64,000 bases of DNA from Azospirillum doebereinerae (GCF_003989665.1 NZ_RZIJ01000006.1:62001-126000), one strand, 5' to 3'. Positions 42,448 through 52,129 are shown, counted from the first letter of the stretch. Numbers and translations are program-made. Notes: generated by a model not told the origin, from the letters alone.

Positions 42448-43023
42448 TCAGGCGTGCCCGGCTTCGCCCGACAGCATGGAGACGCTGACGCCGAGCTTGC
42501 CGATGGCGCGCTCCCATTTGGCGTCGAGGTCGGTGTCGAACAGCAGGGCCTCGTCGCAGGGCACGTTCAGCCAGCCGTTCGCCTGGAACTCGGCGTCGAG
42601 CTGCCCCGGCCCCCAGCCGGCGTAGCCGAGCAGCAGCAGGTTGCGGCGCGGGCCGCGATCCTCGGAGATGGCGCGCAGGATGTCGATGGTCGCGGTCAGG
42701 GCGACCTCGTCGTTCACCACCAGCGTGCCGTCCCGCACGTAGTCGGTCGAGTGCAACACGAAGCCGCGCCCCGATTCCACCGGGCCGCCGTAATGGACCG
42801 GCAGGTTGTTGACCGGCTGGGAGACCTCCATCTCCAACTGTTCCAGCAGATCCCCGAAGGTGATCGAGCCGAACAGCCGGTTGATGACCAGCCCCATGGC
42901 GCCGTCCTCGCTGTGCGCGCACACATAGATCACGGTGCGCTGGAAACGCGGATCCTCCATGCCGGGCATGGCGATCAGCAATTGGCCGGTCAGCGATTCC
43001 GAGGACTTGGTGAGGCGCGGCAT
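42448..43023 (-). CDS. YqgE/AlgH family protein (UPF0301)
   Basis: The 191-residue protein matches the YqgE/AlgH family: LTGQLLIAMPGMEDPRFQRTVIYVCAHSEDGAMGLVINR at the N terminus, LPVHYGGPVESGRGFVLH in the middle and LLLGYAGWGPGQLDAEFQANGWL toward the end. The biochemical function is not established; members affect alginate and other exoproducts in pseudomonads. A clean SD (AAGGA) precedes the ATG at 43023. It is a single gene, convergent with moaE. Confidence 0.9.
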   Translation of the reverse strand: MPRLTKSSESLTGQLLIAMPGMEDPRFQRTVIYVCAHSEDGAMGLVINRLFGSITFGDLLEQLEMEVSQPVNNLPVHYGGPVESGRGFVLHSTDYVRDGTLVVNDEVALTATIDILRAISEDRGPRRNLLLLGYAGWGPGQLDAEFQANGWLNVPCDEALLFDTDLDAKWERAIGKLGVSVSMLSGEAGHA

Positions 43024-43208
43024 GGGCGGGTATCCTTGGTCGTCGGTCGGGGAACGGCTTGGGAGCCATGCCTGTCCGAACGTTCGGTTGTGGTGGGCGT
43101 TCTGGTGACGCTTTCACCGGAGTGTGACAGCACCGGTCAAGCTTTGTCACCTATATATGGGCGCGGCTCGATCCGCGTGGCCTTAGAGATATGAGAACAG
43201 TGGCGACG

Positions 43209-45290
43209 ATGAAAAGGTATGCCTCTCTTGCGGTCGTCCTTCTGGGAGCGGTCACGCTCGGCCTGACGGCCACGCCGCCGGCCAAGGCCCAGGAGGCCCA
43301 AACACCCTGGACCAAGGCCGGGCCGGTCGAGGCGCGGCTGGTCTCCTCGGTGCGTGGAACCGGCGATCTCACGGCGCTGCCGCTGGGGCTGGAACTGCGG
43401 CTGGAGCCGGGCTGGAAGACCTACTGGCGTTCCCCCGGCGACGCCGGATTCGCGCCGCGCCTGGACTGGACCGGATCGATGAACCTGAAGGATGCGGCGC
43501 TGTCCTACCCGGCGCCGCACCGCTTCTCCGTTCTGGGCTTCGAGACGGCCGGCTACGACGTCGAGGCGCTGTTCCCGATCCGCGCCACCCCGGCCGAACC
43601 CGGCAAGCCGGTCGATCTGACGCTGAACGCCGAGTTGCTGGTCTGCTCGGAAATCTGCGTGCCGCAAAACTTCAAGCTCGCGCTGGCGCTTCCGGCCGGG
43701 CCGGCCGATCCGTCGGAGTCGGCGAACGACGTCGCCCGTGCGCAGGCGCTGGTGCCGCGCCAGGACAATGGCCTGTTGACCGTCGACGCGGTGCGCGCTT
43801 CCGGCGCCGCGCTGGAGGTCGAGGCGACCGCCGCCGAGGGCTTCGTCTCCCCCGACGTCTTCGTGGAGACCGATCCGCCGCTCAGCTTTTCCGCGCCCAA
43901 GACGGTGTTCCTCGACAACGACCGCCGGGTCCGCATGACGCTCCAGATGACCGACGCGCCGCAGGGCCTCGACCTCGCCGGGCGGGCGCTGACGCTGACG
44001 CTGGTCGACGGCGCCCGCGCGGTCGAGGCTCCGGCCACCGCCGTGCCGGGCGTCGGGGCGGCGTCGGGCGGTCTGGCGGCGATGCTGGGCGTCGCGCTGC
44101 TCGGCGGGTTGATCCTGAACCTGATGCCCTGCGTGCTGCCGGTGCTGTCGCTCAAGCTCCTGTCGGTCGTCAAGCAGGGGGGACGCGCGCCGCGCGCGGT
44201 GCGGGCGGGCTTCCTCGCCAGCGCGGCCGGCATCCTGACCTCCTTCCTGCTTCTGGCCTCGGCGCTGGTCGCGGTGAAGGCGGCGGGCGGCGCGGTCGGC
44301 TGGGGCATCCAGTTCCAGCAGCCGCTGTTCCTCGTCTTCATGGTGGTGCTGGTCACGCTGTTCTCGGCCAACCTGTGGGGGCTGTTCGAGGTGCCCTTGC
44401 CCCGCGCGCTGGCCGACCGGCTGGACGGCGACGGGCTGGCCGGTCCCTTCGCCACCGGGGCCTTCGCCACGCTGCTGGCGACGCCCTGCTCGGCACCGTT
44501 CCTGGGCACGGCGGTCGGCTTCGCGCTGGCCAAGGGGCCGCTGGAGGTCTTCGCCATCTTCGCGGCGCTGGGGGTGGGGCTGGCTTCGCCCTACCTGCTG
44601 GTCGCGGCGTGGCCGCGCGTGGCCGGCTGGCTGCCGCGTCCGGGACGCTGGATGGCGACGCTGAGGGTGGTGATGGGCTTCGCGCTGGCTCTGACGGCGC
44701 TATGGCTGCTGTCGGTCCTGACGGTGCAGATCGGCGGCGCGGCGGCGGTCGGGGTCGGGTTGCTGATGCTAGGCTTGGTGGCGGCGCTGGGGATCGGGCG
44801 GCGGCTGCCGGCCGCCGGCCGCCGGGCCGGACCCGCGCTGGCCGGGTTGCTGGCGGTGGCGGCCTTCGTCCTGCCGGCGGCGGTCGGCCCCTCGGCGGCG
44901 CCGGTCACCGAATCGGCGGCGCGCTGGGTGCCTTTCAGTGAGGCGGCGATCCGCGAGCAGGTCGCCGCCGGGCGCAGCGTGTTCGTGGACGTGACCGCCG
45001 ACTGGTGCATCACCTGCCAAGCGAACAAGAAACTGGTGCTCAATCGCGGCGCCGTCGCCGCGCGCTTCGACGACCCGGCCCTGATCGCCATGCGCGCCGA
45101 TTGGACCCGGCCGGACGAGGCCATCGCCCGTTTCCTGGCCGACCATGGCCGCTACGGCATCCCCTTCAACATCGTCTACGGTCCGGGCGCGCCGCAGGGC
45201 ATCGCGCTGCCAGAGTTGCTGGGCGAGGCGGCGGTGATCGAGGCGCTGGACCGCGCCGCCGGGGCGCAGAGGACGGCCGCCCGTCCGTAA
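43209..45290 (+). CDS. Protein-disulfide reductase, DsbD/ScsB family
   Basis: The 693-residue inner-membrane protein has a signal peptide (about 1-28), a periplasmic N-terminal domain with a CSEIC redox pair, a membrane domain of about eight helices with the catalytic cysteines C308 (MPCVLP) and C427 (TPCSAP), and a C-terminal periplasmic thioredoxin domain with WCITC (C600, C603). It moves electrons from cytoplasmic thioredoxin to periplasmic thiols. The N-terminal domain resembles ScsB/DUF255-like members more than E. coli DsbD. The ATG at 43209 gives a normal signal peptide; an ATG 6 codons earlier is possible. Confidence 0.88.
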   Translation: MKRYASLAVVLLGAVTLGLTATPPAKAQEAQTPWTKAGPVEARLVSSVRGTGDLTALPLGLELRLEPGWKTYWRSPGDAGFAPRLDWTGSMNLKDAALSYPAPHRFSVLGFETAGYDVEALFPIRATPAEPGKPVDLTLNAELLVCSEICVPQNFKLALALPAGPADPSESANDVARAQALVPRQDNGLLTVDAVRASGAALEVEATAAEGFVSPDVFVETDPPLSFSAPKTVFLDNDRRVRMTLQMTDAPQGLDLAGRALTLTLVDGARAVEAPATAVPGVGAASGGLAAMLGVALLGGLILNLMPCVLPVLSLKLLSVVKQGGRAPRAVRAGFLASAAGILTSFLLLASALVAVKAAGGAVGWGIQFQQPLFLVFMVVLVTLFSANLWGLFEVPLPRALADRLDGDGLAGPFATGAFATLLATPCSAPFLGTAVGFALAKGPLEVFAIFAALGVGLASPYLLVAAWPRVAGWLPRPGRWMATLRVVMGFALALTALWLLSVLTVQIGGAAAVGVGLLMLGLVAALGIGRRLPAAGRRAGPALAGLLAVAAFVLPAAVGPSAAPVTESAARWVPFSEAAIREQVAAGRSVFVDVTADWCITCQANKKLVLNRGAVAARFDDPALIAMRADWTRPDEAIARFLADHGRYGIPFNIVYGPGAPQGIALPELLGEAAVIEALDRAAGAQRTAARP

Positions 45291-45406
45291 CGTGGAATAT
45301 CCGGCCCTTCCTCCACCGCCCCGCCTTGCGGCGGCGGCCGGGGGTGCCTAGAGTCCCCGCCATCGGAACCATCCGACACGAAAAAAATCAGGAAGGGTTT
45401 AGATAC

Positions 45407-45889
45407 ATGAGCATCCAAGTTGGCGACACCATCCCGTCGGTCACGTTGAAGCACCTGACCGCCAACGGCATGCAGGACGTGACCACCGACGAGCTGTTCA
45501 AGGGTCAGAAGGTGGTCCTGTTCTCGGTCCCCGGCGCCTTCACCCCGACCTGCTCGGCCAAGCACCTGCCGGGCTTCGTCCAGAGCGCCGAGGCGTTGAA
45601 GGCCAAGGGTGTGGACCGCGTCGTCTGCGTCGCCGTCAACGACCCGTTCGTGATGCGCGCCTGGGGCGACAAGGGCAACGTCGGCGACGCGGTGTTCCTG
45701 CTGCCCGACGGCAACGCGACCTTCACCTCGGCCCTGGGGCTGACGATGGACGGCTCGGCCCACGGCCTGGGCACGCGTGGCCAGCGTTTCGCCCTGGTGG
45801 CGGAAGACGGCAAGGTCACCCACGTCGCGGTCGAGGCGCCCGGCAAGTTCGAGGTATCCTCCGCCGAGGCGATCCTCGCGGCGCTGTAA
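45407..45889 (+). CDS. Peroxiredoxin, Prx5 type
   Basis: The 160-residue cytoplasmic peroxidase has the Prx5 active site VPGAFTPTCSAKHLPGF with peroxidatic C49, and DPFVMRAWG and FTSALGLTMDGSAHGLGTRGQRFALV downstream. It reduces hydrogen and alkyl peroxides using thioredoxin or glutaredoxin. The strong SD GGAAGGG supports the start at 45407. It follows the DsbD-like gene on the same strand by about 115 bases; whether they share a transcript is uncertain. Confidence 0.92.
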   Translation: MSIQVGDTIPSVTLKHLTANGMQDVTTDELFKGQKVVLFSVPGAFTPTCSAKHLPGFVQSAEALKAKGVDRVVCVAVNDPFVMRAWGDKGNVGDAVFLLPDGNATFTSALGLTMDGSAHGLGTRGQRFALVAEDGKVTHVAVEAPGKFEVSSAEAILAAL

Positions 45890-45897
45890 TCCGAGAG

Positions 45898-45922
45898 CCA
45901 GGAGTGTCTGACTCTTGGCGGC
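45898..45922 (+). terminator. Possible terminator after the peroxiredoxin gene
   Basis: CCAGGAGT (45898-45905) pairs with ACTCTTGG (45911-45918) with one G-U pair and a GTCTG loop, directly after the stop. No strong T-tract. Confidence 0.45.
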
Positions 45923-46084
45923 TTGTGTTGCGGTTGATCATCCGCGCTGATTCTCCGCGTAGAAAATCACCGTTGAGCGAAGCGCAGCCGTGTCCGCCTC
46001 GAGCCTCCTCACCGATCTGATCGCTGAGGACTTGGCATCGCTCGGCCATCGGCGAGAACATGGCACGGGTTAGACGACGCCTGC

Positions 46085-46114
46085 TGGCCAACGCCGTGAA
46101 AGCGGCGTTGGCCA
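46085..46114. terminator. Long perfect hairpin between peroxiredoxin and SpoU genes
   Basis: A 12-bp perfect stem (TGGCCAACGCCG at 46085-46096 and its complement at 46103-46114) with a 6-nt loop lies 11 bases past the minus-strand SpoU gene stop. On the plus strand it is followed by ATCTCTTTCTC, so it can stop plus-strand transcripts as well. Confidence 0.6.
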
Positions 46115-46125
46115 ATCTCTTTCTC

Positions 46126-46890
46126 TCAATGCCCCAACGTTGCAAAGCGGGCGAACAGCGCCACGCTTGCCGCGACGGTGGCGTTCAGCGATTCGACGGC
46201 GCCCGTCGTCGGCACCGACAGGCGCCACGCCGGGCAATCGGCCGGCACGCCCTGGCCTTCCTCGCCGAGGATCAGCCGCATGTCCGCCGGCCAATCGAAA
46301 CGGGTCAGGTCCGCGCCGCCACCGTCCAACGCGTAGAGCGGCCCCGCCGCCGTGTTCACCTCGGCCCAACGCGGGCCGCGCAGCAGGGTCAGCGCGAATT
46401 GCGCGTTCGACGCCGCGCGCAGGCATTTCGGGTGGAAGGGGTGGGCAGCGCCCTCCAGCAGCACGACGCGCGACGCGCCGAACGCGGCGGCGCTGCGCAG
46501 CAGGGCGCCCAGGTTGTTCGGGTCGCCCAGCGCGCAGAGCAGTTCCAAGCCTTGTGGCGGCCGGCTCAGGTCGATCATGGGCATGCGCGGCACGTTGCCG
46601 ACCAACAGGGGGAAGCCGGTTCCCGACACGTCGAGGATCCGGAACAGCGCGGGCGCCAACTGCACGGGATCGACCCCAGCCGGCAAGGTCCAGCCGGCGA
46701 CCTGCGTGGGATCGGTGAACAGCAGTCGCTCGAAACGTTCGGGGTGCTGTCGCAGGGCTTCCGGTACGGTCTTCAGCCCGGCGAGCAGGAACTTGCCGTT
46801 CTTCTTCAGGCCGCGACCGTCCAGCGCGGATTCCCACAGCTTGAACTGGGCGTTCTGCGGGCTTTCGATGAGCAGCGGCGGACGGGACAT
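46126..46890 (-). CDS. RNA 2'-O-methyltransferase, SpoU/TrmH family
   Basis: The 254-residue protein has an N-terminal substrate-binding part and the C-terminal SpoU knot: ALGDPNNLGALLRSAAAFGA (motif 1), LILGEEGQGVP (motif 2) and TTGAVESLNATVAASVALFA (motif 3). It methylates a ribose in tRNA or 23S rRNA (RlmB/TrmH/TsnR-like); the site is not determined. The start codon at 46890 gives the standard length. The GNAT and mltA genes upstream are co-directional but 35 bases away, so they could be one transcript. Confidence 0.86.
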   Translation of the reverse strand: MSRPPLLIESPQNAQFKLWESALDGRGLKKNGKFLLAGLKTVPEALRQHPERFERLLFTDPTQVAGWTLPAGVDPVQLAPALFRILDVSGTGFPLLVGNVPRMPMIDLSRPPQGLELLCALGDPNNLGALLRSAAAFGASRVVLLEGAAHPFHPKCLRAASNAQFALTLLRGPRWAEVNTAAGPLYALDGGGADLTRFDWPADMRLILGEEGQGVPADCPAWRLSVPTTGAVESLNATVAASVALFARFATLGH

Positions 46891-46924
46891 GGCGGTCGGC
46901 TTTCAGACGGGAACAGGCCCCTGC

Positions 46925-47458
46925 CTAGCACAGCCTCCGGCCCAAAAACAGCAGTGGCCCGCGTTGCAGGGCATCGGTGAATCCGGCGCGCCGGTAGAAC
47001 TCCACGTTCCGCGCGAAGACGCCGGTCACCAGATGCACGCCGGGCAGGCCGTCCGCCGCGCAATCCCCGGCGAAGCGGTCGACCAGTTGCCGGCCGATCC
47101 CGTGGTCGCGCCAACCGGGGCGGACGTTGACGTGAAGATGCGCGGGATAGGCGGCGAACCGGTCGGCGAAGTCCGTGTATTTCGGAATGGTCCGGGCGAG
47201 GGGTTCAGCGCCCGCGCTGTCCTTGCAGCCGGTCAGGTAACCGACCACCGTCCCGTCCTCCGCCAGCGCGATCCAGACATCGTCGGGGGCGTCGGCGAGA
47301 TACCAGCCGGTCCAGGTCGCGAGGAAGGCCGCACGATCCTCCGGTGAGGCGAACGTCGTCCGCGTCGTGGAGGCGAAGAAGATCTCTTCCAGCGCGGCCA
47401 GCGCTGCGGCCCGGTCGGGCAGGGCGGTCAGACGGCACAGCTCGATCGTTTGGCCCAT
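46925..47458 (-). CDS. GNAT family N-acetyltransferase
   Basis: The 177-residue protein carries a central GNAT core (LHVNVRPGWRDHGIGRQLVDRFAGD, with the R-x-x-G-x-G acetyl-CoA loop) and a C-terminal HLVTGVFARNVEFYRRAGFTDA typical of the superfamily. The substrate is unknown; the length and motifs resemble small-molecule and aminoglycoside-like branches without a specific match. The ATG at 47458 lies 8 bases after the mltA stop, so it is co-transcribed with mltA. Confidence 0.82.
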   Translation of the reverse strand: MGQTIELCRLTALPDRAAALAALEEIFFASTTRTTFASPEDRAAFLATWTGWYLADAPDDVWIALAEDGTVVGYLTGCKDSAGAEPLARTIPKYTDFADRFAAYPAHLHVNVRPGWRDHGIGRQLVDRFAGDCAADGLPGVHLVTGVFARNVEFYRRAGFTDALQRGPLLFLGRRLC

Positions 47459-47466
47459 GGTCCCGC

Positions 47467-48618
47467 CTATTTCCGCTGGGCCGTCTCGATGGACAGGTTG
47501 CGCGGCGACAGCATGGTGTAACGCCCACGCGCCTTCATGACGCCGGCCCCGTCCTCCGCCTCCGGTCCGTGGCCCCAATAGAGGTCGCCGCGCACCGGCC
47601 CCTTGATCGCGCCGCCGGTGTCCTGCGCCATCACCAGCCGATTGATCGCCCCGCCCGGAACCGGCGCCTCGCGCACCTCCAGCCAGAGCGGCACGCCGAG
47701 CGGGATGTGCTCGGCGTCCACCGCGAGGCTGCGGCCCGGCGTCAGCTCCATGTTGCGGGCGCCGCGCGGTCCGCCGTCGCTGCGTTGCTTGAAGAAGACG
47801 TAGGAGGGGTTCAGGTTCATCACCGCCGTCGCCTCGGCCGGGTGCTCCTTCAGCCAGCGTCGGATCAGCTGCAGCGACATCTGGTCCGGCGTGGCGTCGC
47901 CCCGGTCGATGATGTGGCGGCCGATGGGGAAATAGGAATGGCCGTTCTGCCCGGCGTAGCCGAGACCCACCACCGACCCGTCCGTCATCTGGACCCGGCC
48001 CGAACCCTGGATCTCCAGGAAGAAGGCGTCGACCGCGTCGTCCACCCACATCACCTCCAGCCCCTTGCCCTTCAGCGCGCCGTCGGTGATGCGGGCGCGG
48101 GTGGGCAGGCCGCGCTTGCCGCGCGCGGGCATCCGGTAGAGCGGAACGTTGAAACGCTCGGTGCGGGTCCAACTGCCGCGCAGCTCGATCTCGTAATAGC
48201 CGGTGAACAGCCCGTCCTGCCCGGACCCCAGCGCCACCGGCGTGAAGTAGGTCTCGAAGAAGCGGCGGGCCGCCTCCGGGTCGTTGGCCGGCAGGTCGCG
48301 GGCGGCGGCGCAGATCGAGCGCCAATCGTCGGTGGTCCCGGCGGCGCGCAACGGACCCAGCGCGCGGCCCGGCGGTTGTCCCTTCACCCAGCCGCAGGTG
48401 CGCTGCACGGCGGGCACCGCCTGGGCGTGGTCGTCGTCGATCCAGCCGGCGAGCGTGCGGAAGTCGGGGGCCACCTGATCCAGGCCGGGCCGCTGCGCCA
48501 GCGGGCGCTGGGCGCTTCCCGGCGCCTCGGTTCCGGCGCAGGCCGCCAGCAAAGCCAAGCCACACACCGCCGCCGCGCGCGTCACCGCACGCACAACACT
48601 CCCGTCGACCGCCGCCAT
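47467..48618 (-). CDS. mltA: Membrane-bound lytic murein transglycosylase A
   Basis: The 383-residue lipoprotein has a type II signal peptide with lipobox LAAC (lipidated C27). The MltA domain shows GLFTGYYEIELRGS, VDAFFLEIQGSGRVQMTDGSVVGLGYAGQNGHSYFPIGRHI and, in the C-terminal 3D domain, the catalytic-aspartate region VMAQDTGGAIKGPVRGDLYWG. It cleaves peptidoglycan to anhydro-muropeptides at the outer membrane. It is divergent from the RsmB-type gene, with promoters in the 278-base spacer. Confidence 0.94.
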   Translation of the reverse strand: MAAVDGSVVRAVTRAAAVCGLALLAACAGTEAPGSAQRPLAQRPGLDQVAPDFRTLAGWIDDDHAQAVPAVQRTCGWVKGQPPGRALGPLRAAGTTDDWRSICAAARDLPANDPEAARRFFETYFTPVALGSGQDGLFTGYYEIELRGSWTRTERFNVPLYRMPARGKRGLPTRARITDGALKGKGLEVMWVDDAVDAFFLEIQGSGRVQMTDGSVVGLGYAGQNGHSYFPIGRHIIDRGDATPDQMSLQLIRRWLKEHPAEATAVMNLNPSYVFFKQRSDGGPRGARNMELTPGRSLAVDAEHIPLGVPLWLEVREAPVPGGAINRLVMAQDTGGAIKGPVRGDLYWGHGPEAEDGAGVMKARGRYTMLSPRNLSIETAQRK

Positions 48619-48896
48619 CGCGCACGCCCCCGCCCAAGACCACGAATTTTCACAAAAAGGCCCAGGAAACGTCCGGCCGCGGCTGTCACGGCTTGGTCAC
48701 ATCCCCCAATCGTTTTTGCCGGGAGGCGGGGAGGCCGTCAACGACTGTTTGCGATTTCGGACTAGCCCGTGCGGTGTTGTCACGGTCCTTTGCGCGCGAT
48801 GCGTGACAAGACCCCGTCAAACGCGGTATCGACAGGGCGGGGCCGGCGCCGTTTCGCGCCCGTCGTCCCATGACTTTTCCCAGCAGGACCTTCGCC

Positions 48897-50279
48897 ATGA
48901 CCCCCGCCGCCCGCCTCCAGGCGGTCATCGATCTGTTGACCGAGATCGACGAGACCCCGCGCCCCGCCGACGCGGTGATGAGCGCCTATTTCCGCAACCG
49001 GCGCTACATCGGGTCGAAGGACCGCACCCACATCGCGCAGACCTCCTACGCGATCCTGCGGCGTCACGCGCGGCTGGGCTGGTGGATCGAGCGGACGGGC
49101 TTCCCGCGCGCCACGCCGCGCGCCCGCGTGCTGGCCTATTCGCTGCTGGAGGAGCGCCGCAACGCCGGCGTCGTGCTGGAGATGTTCAGCGGCGGCAAGT
49201 TCGCTCCGGCCCGGCTGACGGACGACGAGCTGGCGCTGGTCACCGCGCTGGACACCCACACGCTCGACCATCCGGAGATGCCCGAGACCGTGCGCGTCGA
49301 GTGCCCGGACTGGGCGGAAGGCCCGATGCGCGCCGCGCTCGGCGACCGTTTCGCGGTGGAGATGGAGAAGCTGCTGGAAGCGGCGCCGCTCGACCTGCGC
49401 GTCAATTCGATGAAGGCCAACCAGGCGAGCGCGATCAAGGCGCTGTCCAAGGTGCAGATCGTCGCGGAGACGACGCAGTGGTCGCCCTGGGGCCTGCGGG
49501 TCAAGGGCCGTCCGCAGCTGGCCGGCGTCGGCGCCTTCAAGGACGGTCTGGTCGAGATCCAGGACGAGGGCTCGCAGCTGGTGGCGCTCGCCGTGGCGCC
49601 CAAGCCCGGCCATCAGGTGGTGGATTTCTGCGCCGGAGCCGGCGGCAAGACGCTGGCCATCGCCGCGCGCATGAAGAACAAGGGCCGCGTCGTCGCCTGC
49701 GACGTGCTGGAAAAGCGCCTGAAGCGCGCCACCGAGCGGTTCCGCCGCGCCGGCCTGCACAACATCGAGGCGCACCCGCTGACCAGCGAGCGCGATCCCT
49801 GGGTGAAGCGCCACAAGCGCAAGTTCGACCGCGTGCTGGTGGACGCGCCGTGTTCGGGCACCGGCACGTGGCGCCGCAACCCCGACGCCCGCTGGCGTCA
49901 GCTGGGGCCGGGGCTGGAGCAGTTGCTGCCCCTGCAGGCCAACATCCTGGACAGCGCGGCGCGTCTGGTGAAGCCGGGCGGGCGGCTGATCTACGCGACC
50001 TGCTCGATGCTGCACGACGAGAACGAGGGGCAGGTCGCGGCCTTCCTGGAGACCCACCCCGACTTCACGGTGAAGCCCATCGCCGAGGTCTGGGCGGAGG
50101 AGGAGGCCGGTCCGTCGCCGGTCGAGGGTGACTTCCTGCGCCTGACCCCGGCCCGCCACGACACCGACGGCTTCTTCGCCGCCGTGCTGGAGCGCAAGGC
50201 GGAGGAAGCCGTTGCGGAAGAGGACGCCGGCATGGAAGAAGTCGATCCGGCGGAACTGGCCACGGCCATCGACGCCTGA
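48897..50279 (+). CDS. RsmB/NOP family RNA (cytosine-5)-methyltransferase
   Basis: The 460-residue protein has a NusB-like N-terminal part and a C-terminal m5C methyltransferase domain: SAM motif VVDFCAGAGGKTLAIA, motif IV DAPCSGTG with C319, and motif VI YATCSM with nucleophile C369. It probably modifies 16S rRNA C967 (RsmB) or a related site. The ATG at 48897 has AGGA 7 bases upstream and is preferred to the ATG at 48870. It is divergent from mltA. Confidence 0.88.
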   Translation: MTPAARLQAVIDLLTEIDETPRPADAVMSAYFRNRRYIGSKDRTHIAQTSYAILRRHARLGWWIERTGFPRATPRARVLAYSLLEERRNAGVVLEMFSGGKFAPARLTDDELALVTALDTHTLDHPEMPETVRVECPDWAEGPMRAALGDRFAVEMEKLLEAAPLDLRVNSMKANQASAIKALSKVQIVAETTQWSPWGLRVKGRPQLAGVGAFKDGLVEIQDEGSQLVALAVAPKPGHQVVDFCAGAGGKTLAIAARMKNKGRVVACDVLEKRLKRATERFRRAGLHNIEAHPLTSERDPWVKRHKRKFDRVLVDAPCSGTGTWRRNPDARWRQLGPGLEQLLPLQANILDSAARLVKPGGRLIYATCSMLHDENEGQVAAFLETHPDFTVKPIAEVWAEEEAGPSPVEGDFLRLTPARHDTDGFFAAVLERKAEEAVAEEDAGMEEVDPAELATAIDA

Positions 50280-50441
50280 CAGCGCCTGATACCGCCTGTT
50301 TTCGCCGAGCGAAGGGGCCTTCCGGCCCTTTCGCCGCCTTGACAGGCGGGGTGGCGCGCTCTTTATGGCTGGGGTAGGGTTTCCCCCAACCCCTTCATCC
50401 GGAGCGCGCCCGCGTTTCCGGTCCCTTTCCAAGAGGACCAC

Positions 50442-51950
50442 ATGAAGTTCTCCTTCGCCAAGCCGTCCCTGCCCAGCAGCGGCATCGTCGCCGTCACCGT
50501 CGCCGCCGAGCGCGGCCTCGGCGCGCTCGGCCAGAGCCTCGACCAGAAGACCGGCGGCGCGCTGACCCGCGCGATGGCCGCCGCCCGCTACAACGGCAAG
50601 AAGGACGAGACGCTGACCCTGCTGGCCCCGGCGGGCGTCGAACTGGAGCGCATCCTGTTGGTCGGCGTCGGCAAGGCCGAGGAGATCACCGACCTCGCCC
50701 TGCAATCGGCCGGCGGCACGCTGTTCGCCGCGCTGGACAAGGCGGCGGACAAGGCCTCGGTGCTGGTCGACCTGCCGGCGAACGCGGCGCTGTCGGGCGC
50801 CAAGGCCGCCGCCGAGATCGCGTTCGGCGCCCGCCTGCGCTCCTACAAGTTCGACAAGTACAAGACCAACGACAAGAAGGCCGACAAGAAGGACCCCAAG
50901 CCGTCGCTGCGCAAGCTGACGCTGCTGGTCGAGGAGGCCGACGCCGCCGAGACCGCCTTCGCGACGCTGGACGGGCTGGCCGACGCGGTGTTCTTCGCCC
51001 GCGATCTGGTGTCGGAGCCGGCGAACGTCATCTACCCGGAGACGCTGGCCGACCGCACCAAGGCGCTGGCGGAATACGGCGTCGAGGTCGAGATCCTCGA
51101 CCCCAAGAAGCTGCGCAAGATCGGCATGGGCGCGCTGCTGGGCGTGGCGCAGGGCAGCGCCCAGGAGGCGCGCGTCGTCGTCATGCGCTACAACGGCAAC
51201 GGCGACGCCGAGGACCAGCGCCCGGTCGCCTTCATCGGCAAGGGCGTGACCTTCGACACCGGCGGCATCTCCATCAAGGGGGCCGGCGGCATGGAGGACA
51301 TGAAGTGGGACATGGGCGGCTCGGCGACCGTCATCGGCACCATGTACGCGCTGGCCGCCCGCAAGGCCAAGGTCAACGCCGTCGGCATCGTCGGGCTGGT
51401 GGAGAACATGCCGTCGGGCACCGCGCAGCGGCCGGGCGACATCGTCACCTCGCTGTCGGGCCAGACCATCGAGGTCATCAACACCGACGCCGAGGGGCGG
51501 CTCGTGCTGGCCGACTGTCTGTGGTACGCGCAGGACGTGTTCAAGCCCAAGCTGATGATCGACCTCGCCACCCTGACCGGCGCCATCATCACCGCGCTGG
51601 GGCATGAGCACGCCGGGCTGTTCTCCAACGACGACGATCTGGCGATGAACCTGACGGCCGCCGGCCTGAAGGTCGGCCAGCCGGTCTGGCGCCTGCCGAT
51701 GAACGACGCCTACGACAAGGAGATCGAGACCCCGGCCGCCGACATGAAGAACGTCGGTTCGGGCGGCGGGGCCGGCAGCATCGTCGGCGCGCAGTTCCTC
51801 AAGCGCTTCGTCAACGACCTGCCCTGGGCGCACATCGACATCGCCGGCGTGGCCTGGGCGAAGAAGGACAGCGCCACGGTGCCGAAGGGCGCCACGGCCT
51901 TCGGCGTGCGCCTGCTCGACCGCTTCGTGGCCGATTTCCACGAGGGATGA
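50442..51950 (+). CDS. pepA: Leucyl aminopeptidase
   Basis: The 502-residue cytoplasmic M17 metallopeptidase removes N-terminal leucine and other hydrophobic residues; in some species it also binds DNA at xer sites and represses genes. The family signature NTDAEGR lies at N347-R353, and metal ligands are in FIGKGVTFDTGGISIKG and MKWDMGG. The N-terminal domain contains a lysine-rich loop (DKKADKKDPKPS). A good SD (AAGAGGA) precedes the ATG. It is followed by a repeat element and then holC, an order (pepA-holC) common in proteobacteria. Confidence 0.95.
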   Translation: MKFSFAKPSLPSSGIVAVTVAAERGLGALGQSLDQKTGGALTRAMAAARYNGKKDETLTLLAPAGVELERILLVGVGKAEEITDLALQSAGGTLFAALDKAADKASVLVDLPANAALSGAKAAAEIAFGARLRSYKFDKYKTNDKKADKKDPKPSLRKLTLLVEEADAAETAFATLDGLADAVFFARDLVSEPANVIYPETLADRTKALAEYGVEVEILDPKKLRKIGMGALLGVAQGSAQEARVVVMRYNGNGDAEDQRPVAFIGKGVTFDTGGISIKGAGGMEDMKWDMGGSATVIGTMYALAARKAKVNAVGIVGLVENMPSGTAQRPGDIVTSLSGQTIEVINTDAEGRLVLADCLWYAQDVFKPKLMIDLATLTGAIITALGHEHAGLFSNDDDLAMNLTAAGLKVGQPVWRLPMNDAYDKEIETPAADMKNVGSGGGAGSIVGAQFLKRFVNDLPWAHIDIAGVAWAKKDSATVPKGATAFGVRLLDRFVADFHEG

Positions 51951-51957
51951 CGAATCT

Positions 51958-52108
51958 CCCTCTCCCGCCCCGGGAGAGGGAAGGGGCCCGCTGAAAGCGG
52001 GAAGGGTGAGGGGCTGTCGGGTGTGGTACGAATCCATGTTCCGATAGCCCCTCACCCTCCCCACGCCTATCGCCGTGGGTCCTCTCCCTCTCCCGGGGCG
52101 GGAGAGGG
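51958..52108. repeat. Long intergenic inverted repeat, copy 2
   Basis: Perfect 23-bp outer arms (51958-51980 and 52086-52108) flank a region with a second, inner inverted repeat (GTGAGGGGCT ... AGCCCCTCAC). The whole 151-bp element sits between pepA and holC. Its centre is nearly identical to that of copy 3 at 61531-61666. Confidence 0.9.
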
Positions 52109-52129
52109 CTTTGCAAGCCGGTGCGCTCC

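Noticed and set aside
46060..46125. A short plus-strand coding start (MARVRRRLLANAV) in the spacer before the SpoU gene
   Set aside because: It runs through the perfect hairpin and continues only as antisense of the SpoU gene, so it is not a real gene.
48780..52064. A 1094-codon minus-strand open frame across the RsmB-type and pepA genes
   Set aside because: Same reason: the sense-strand genes have intact catalytic motifs, and the antisense product is compositionally biased and lacks domains.
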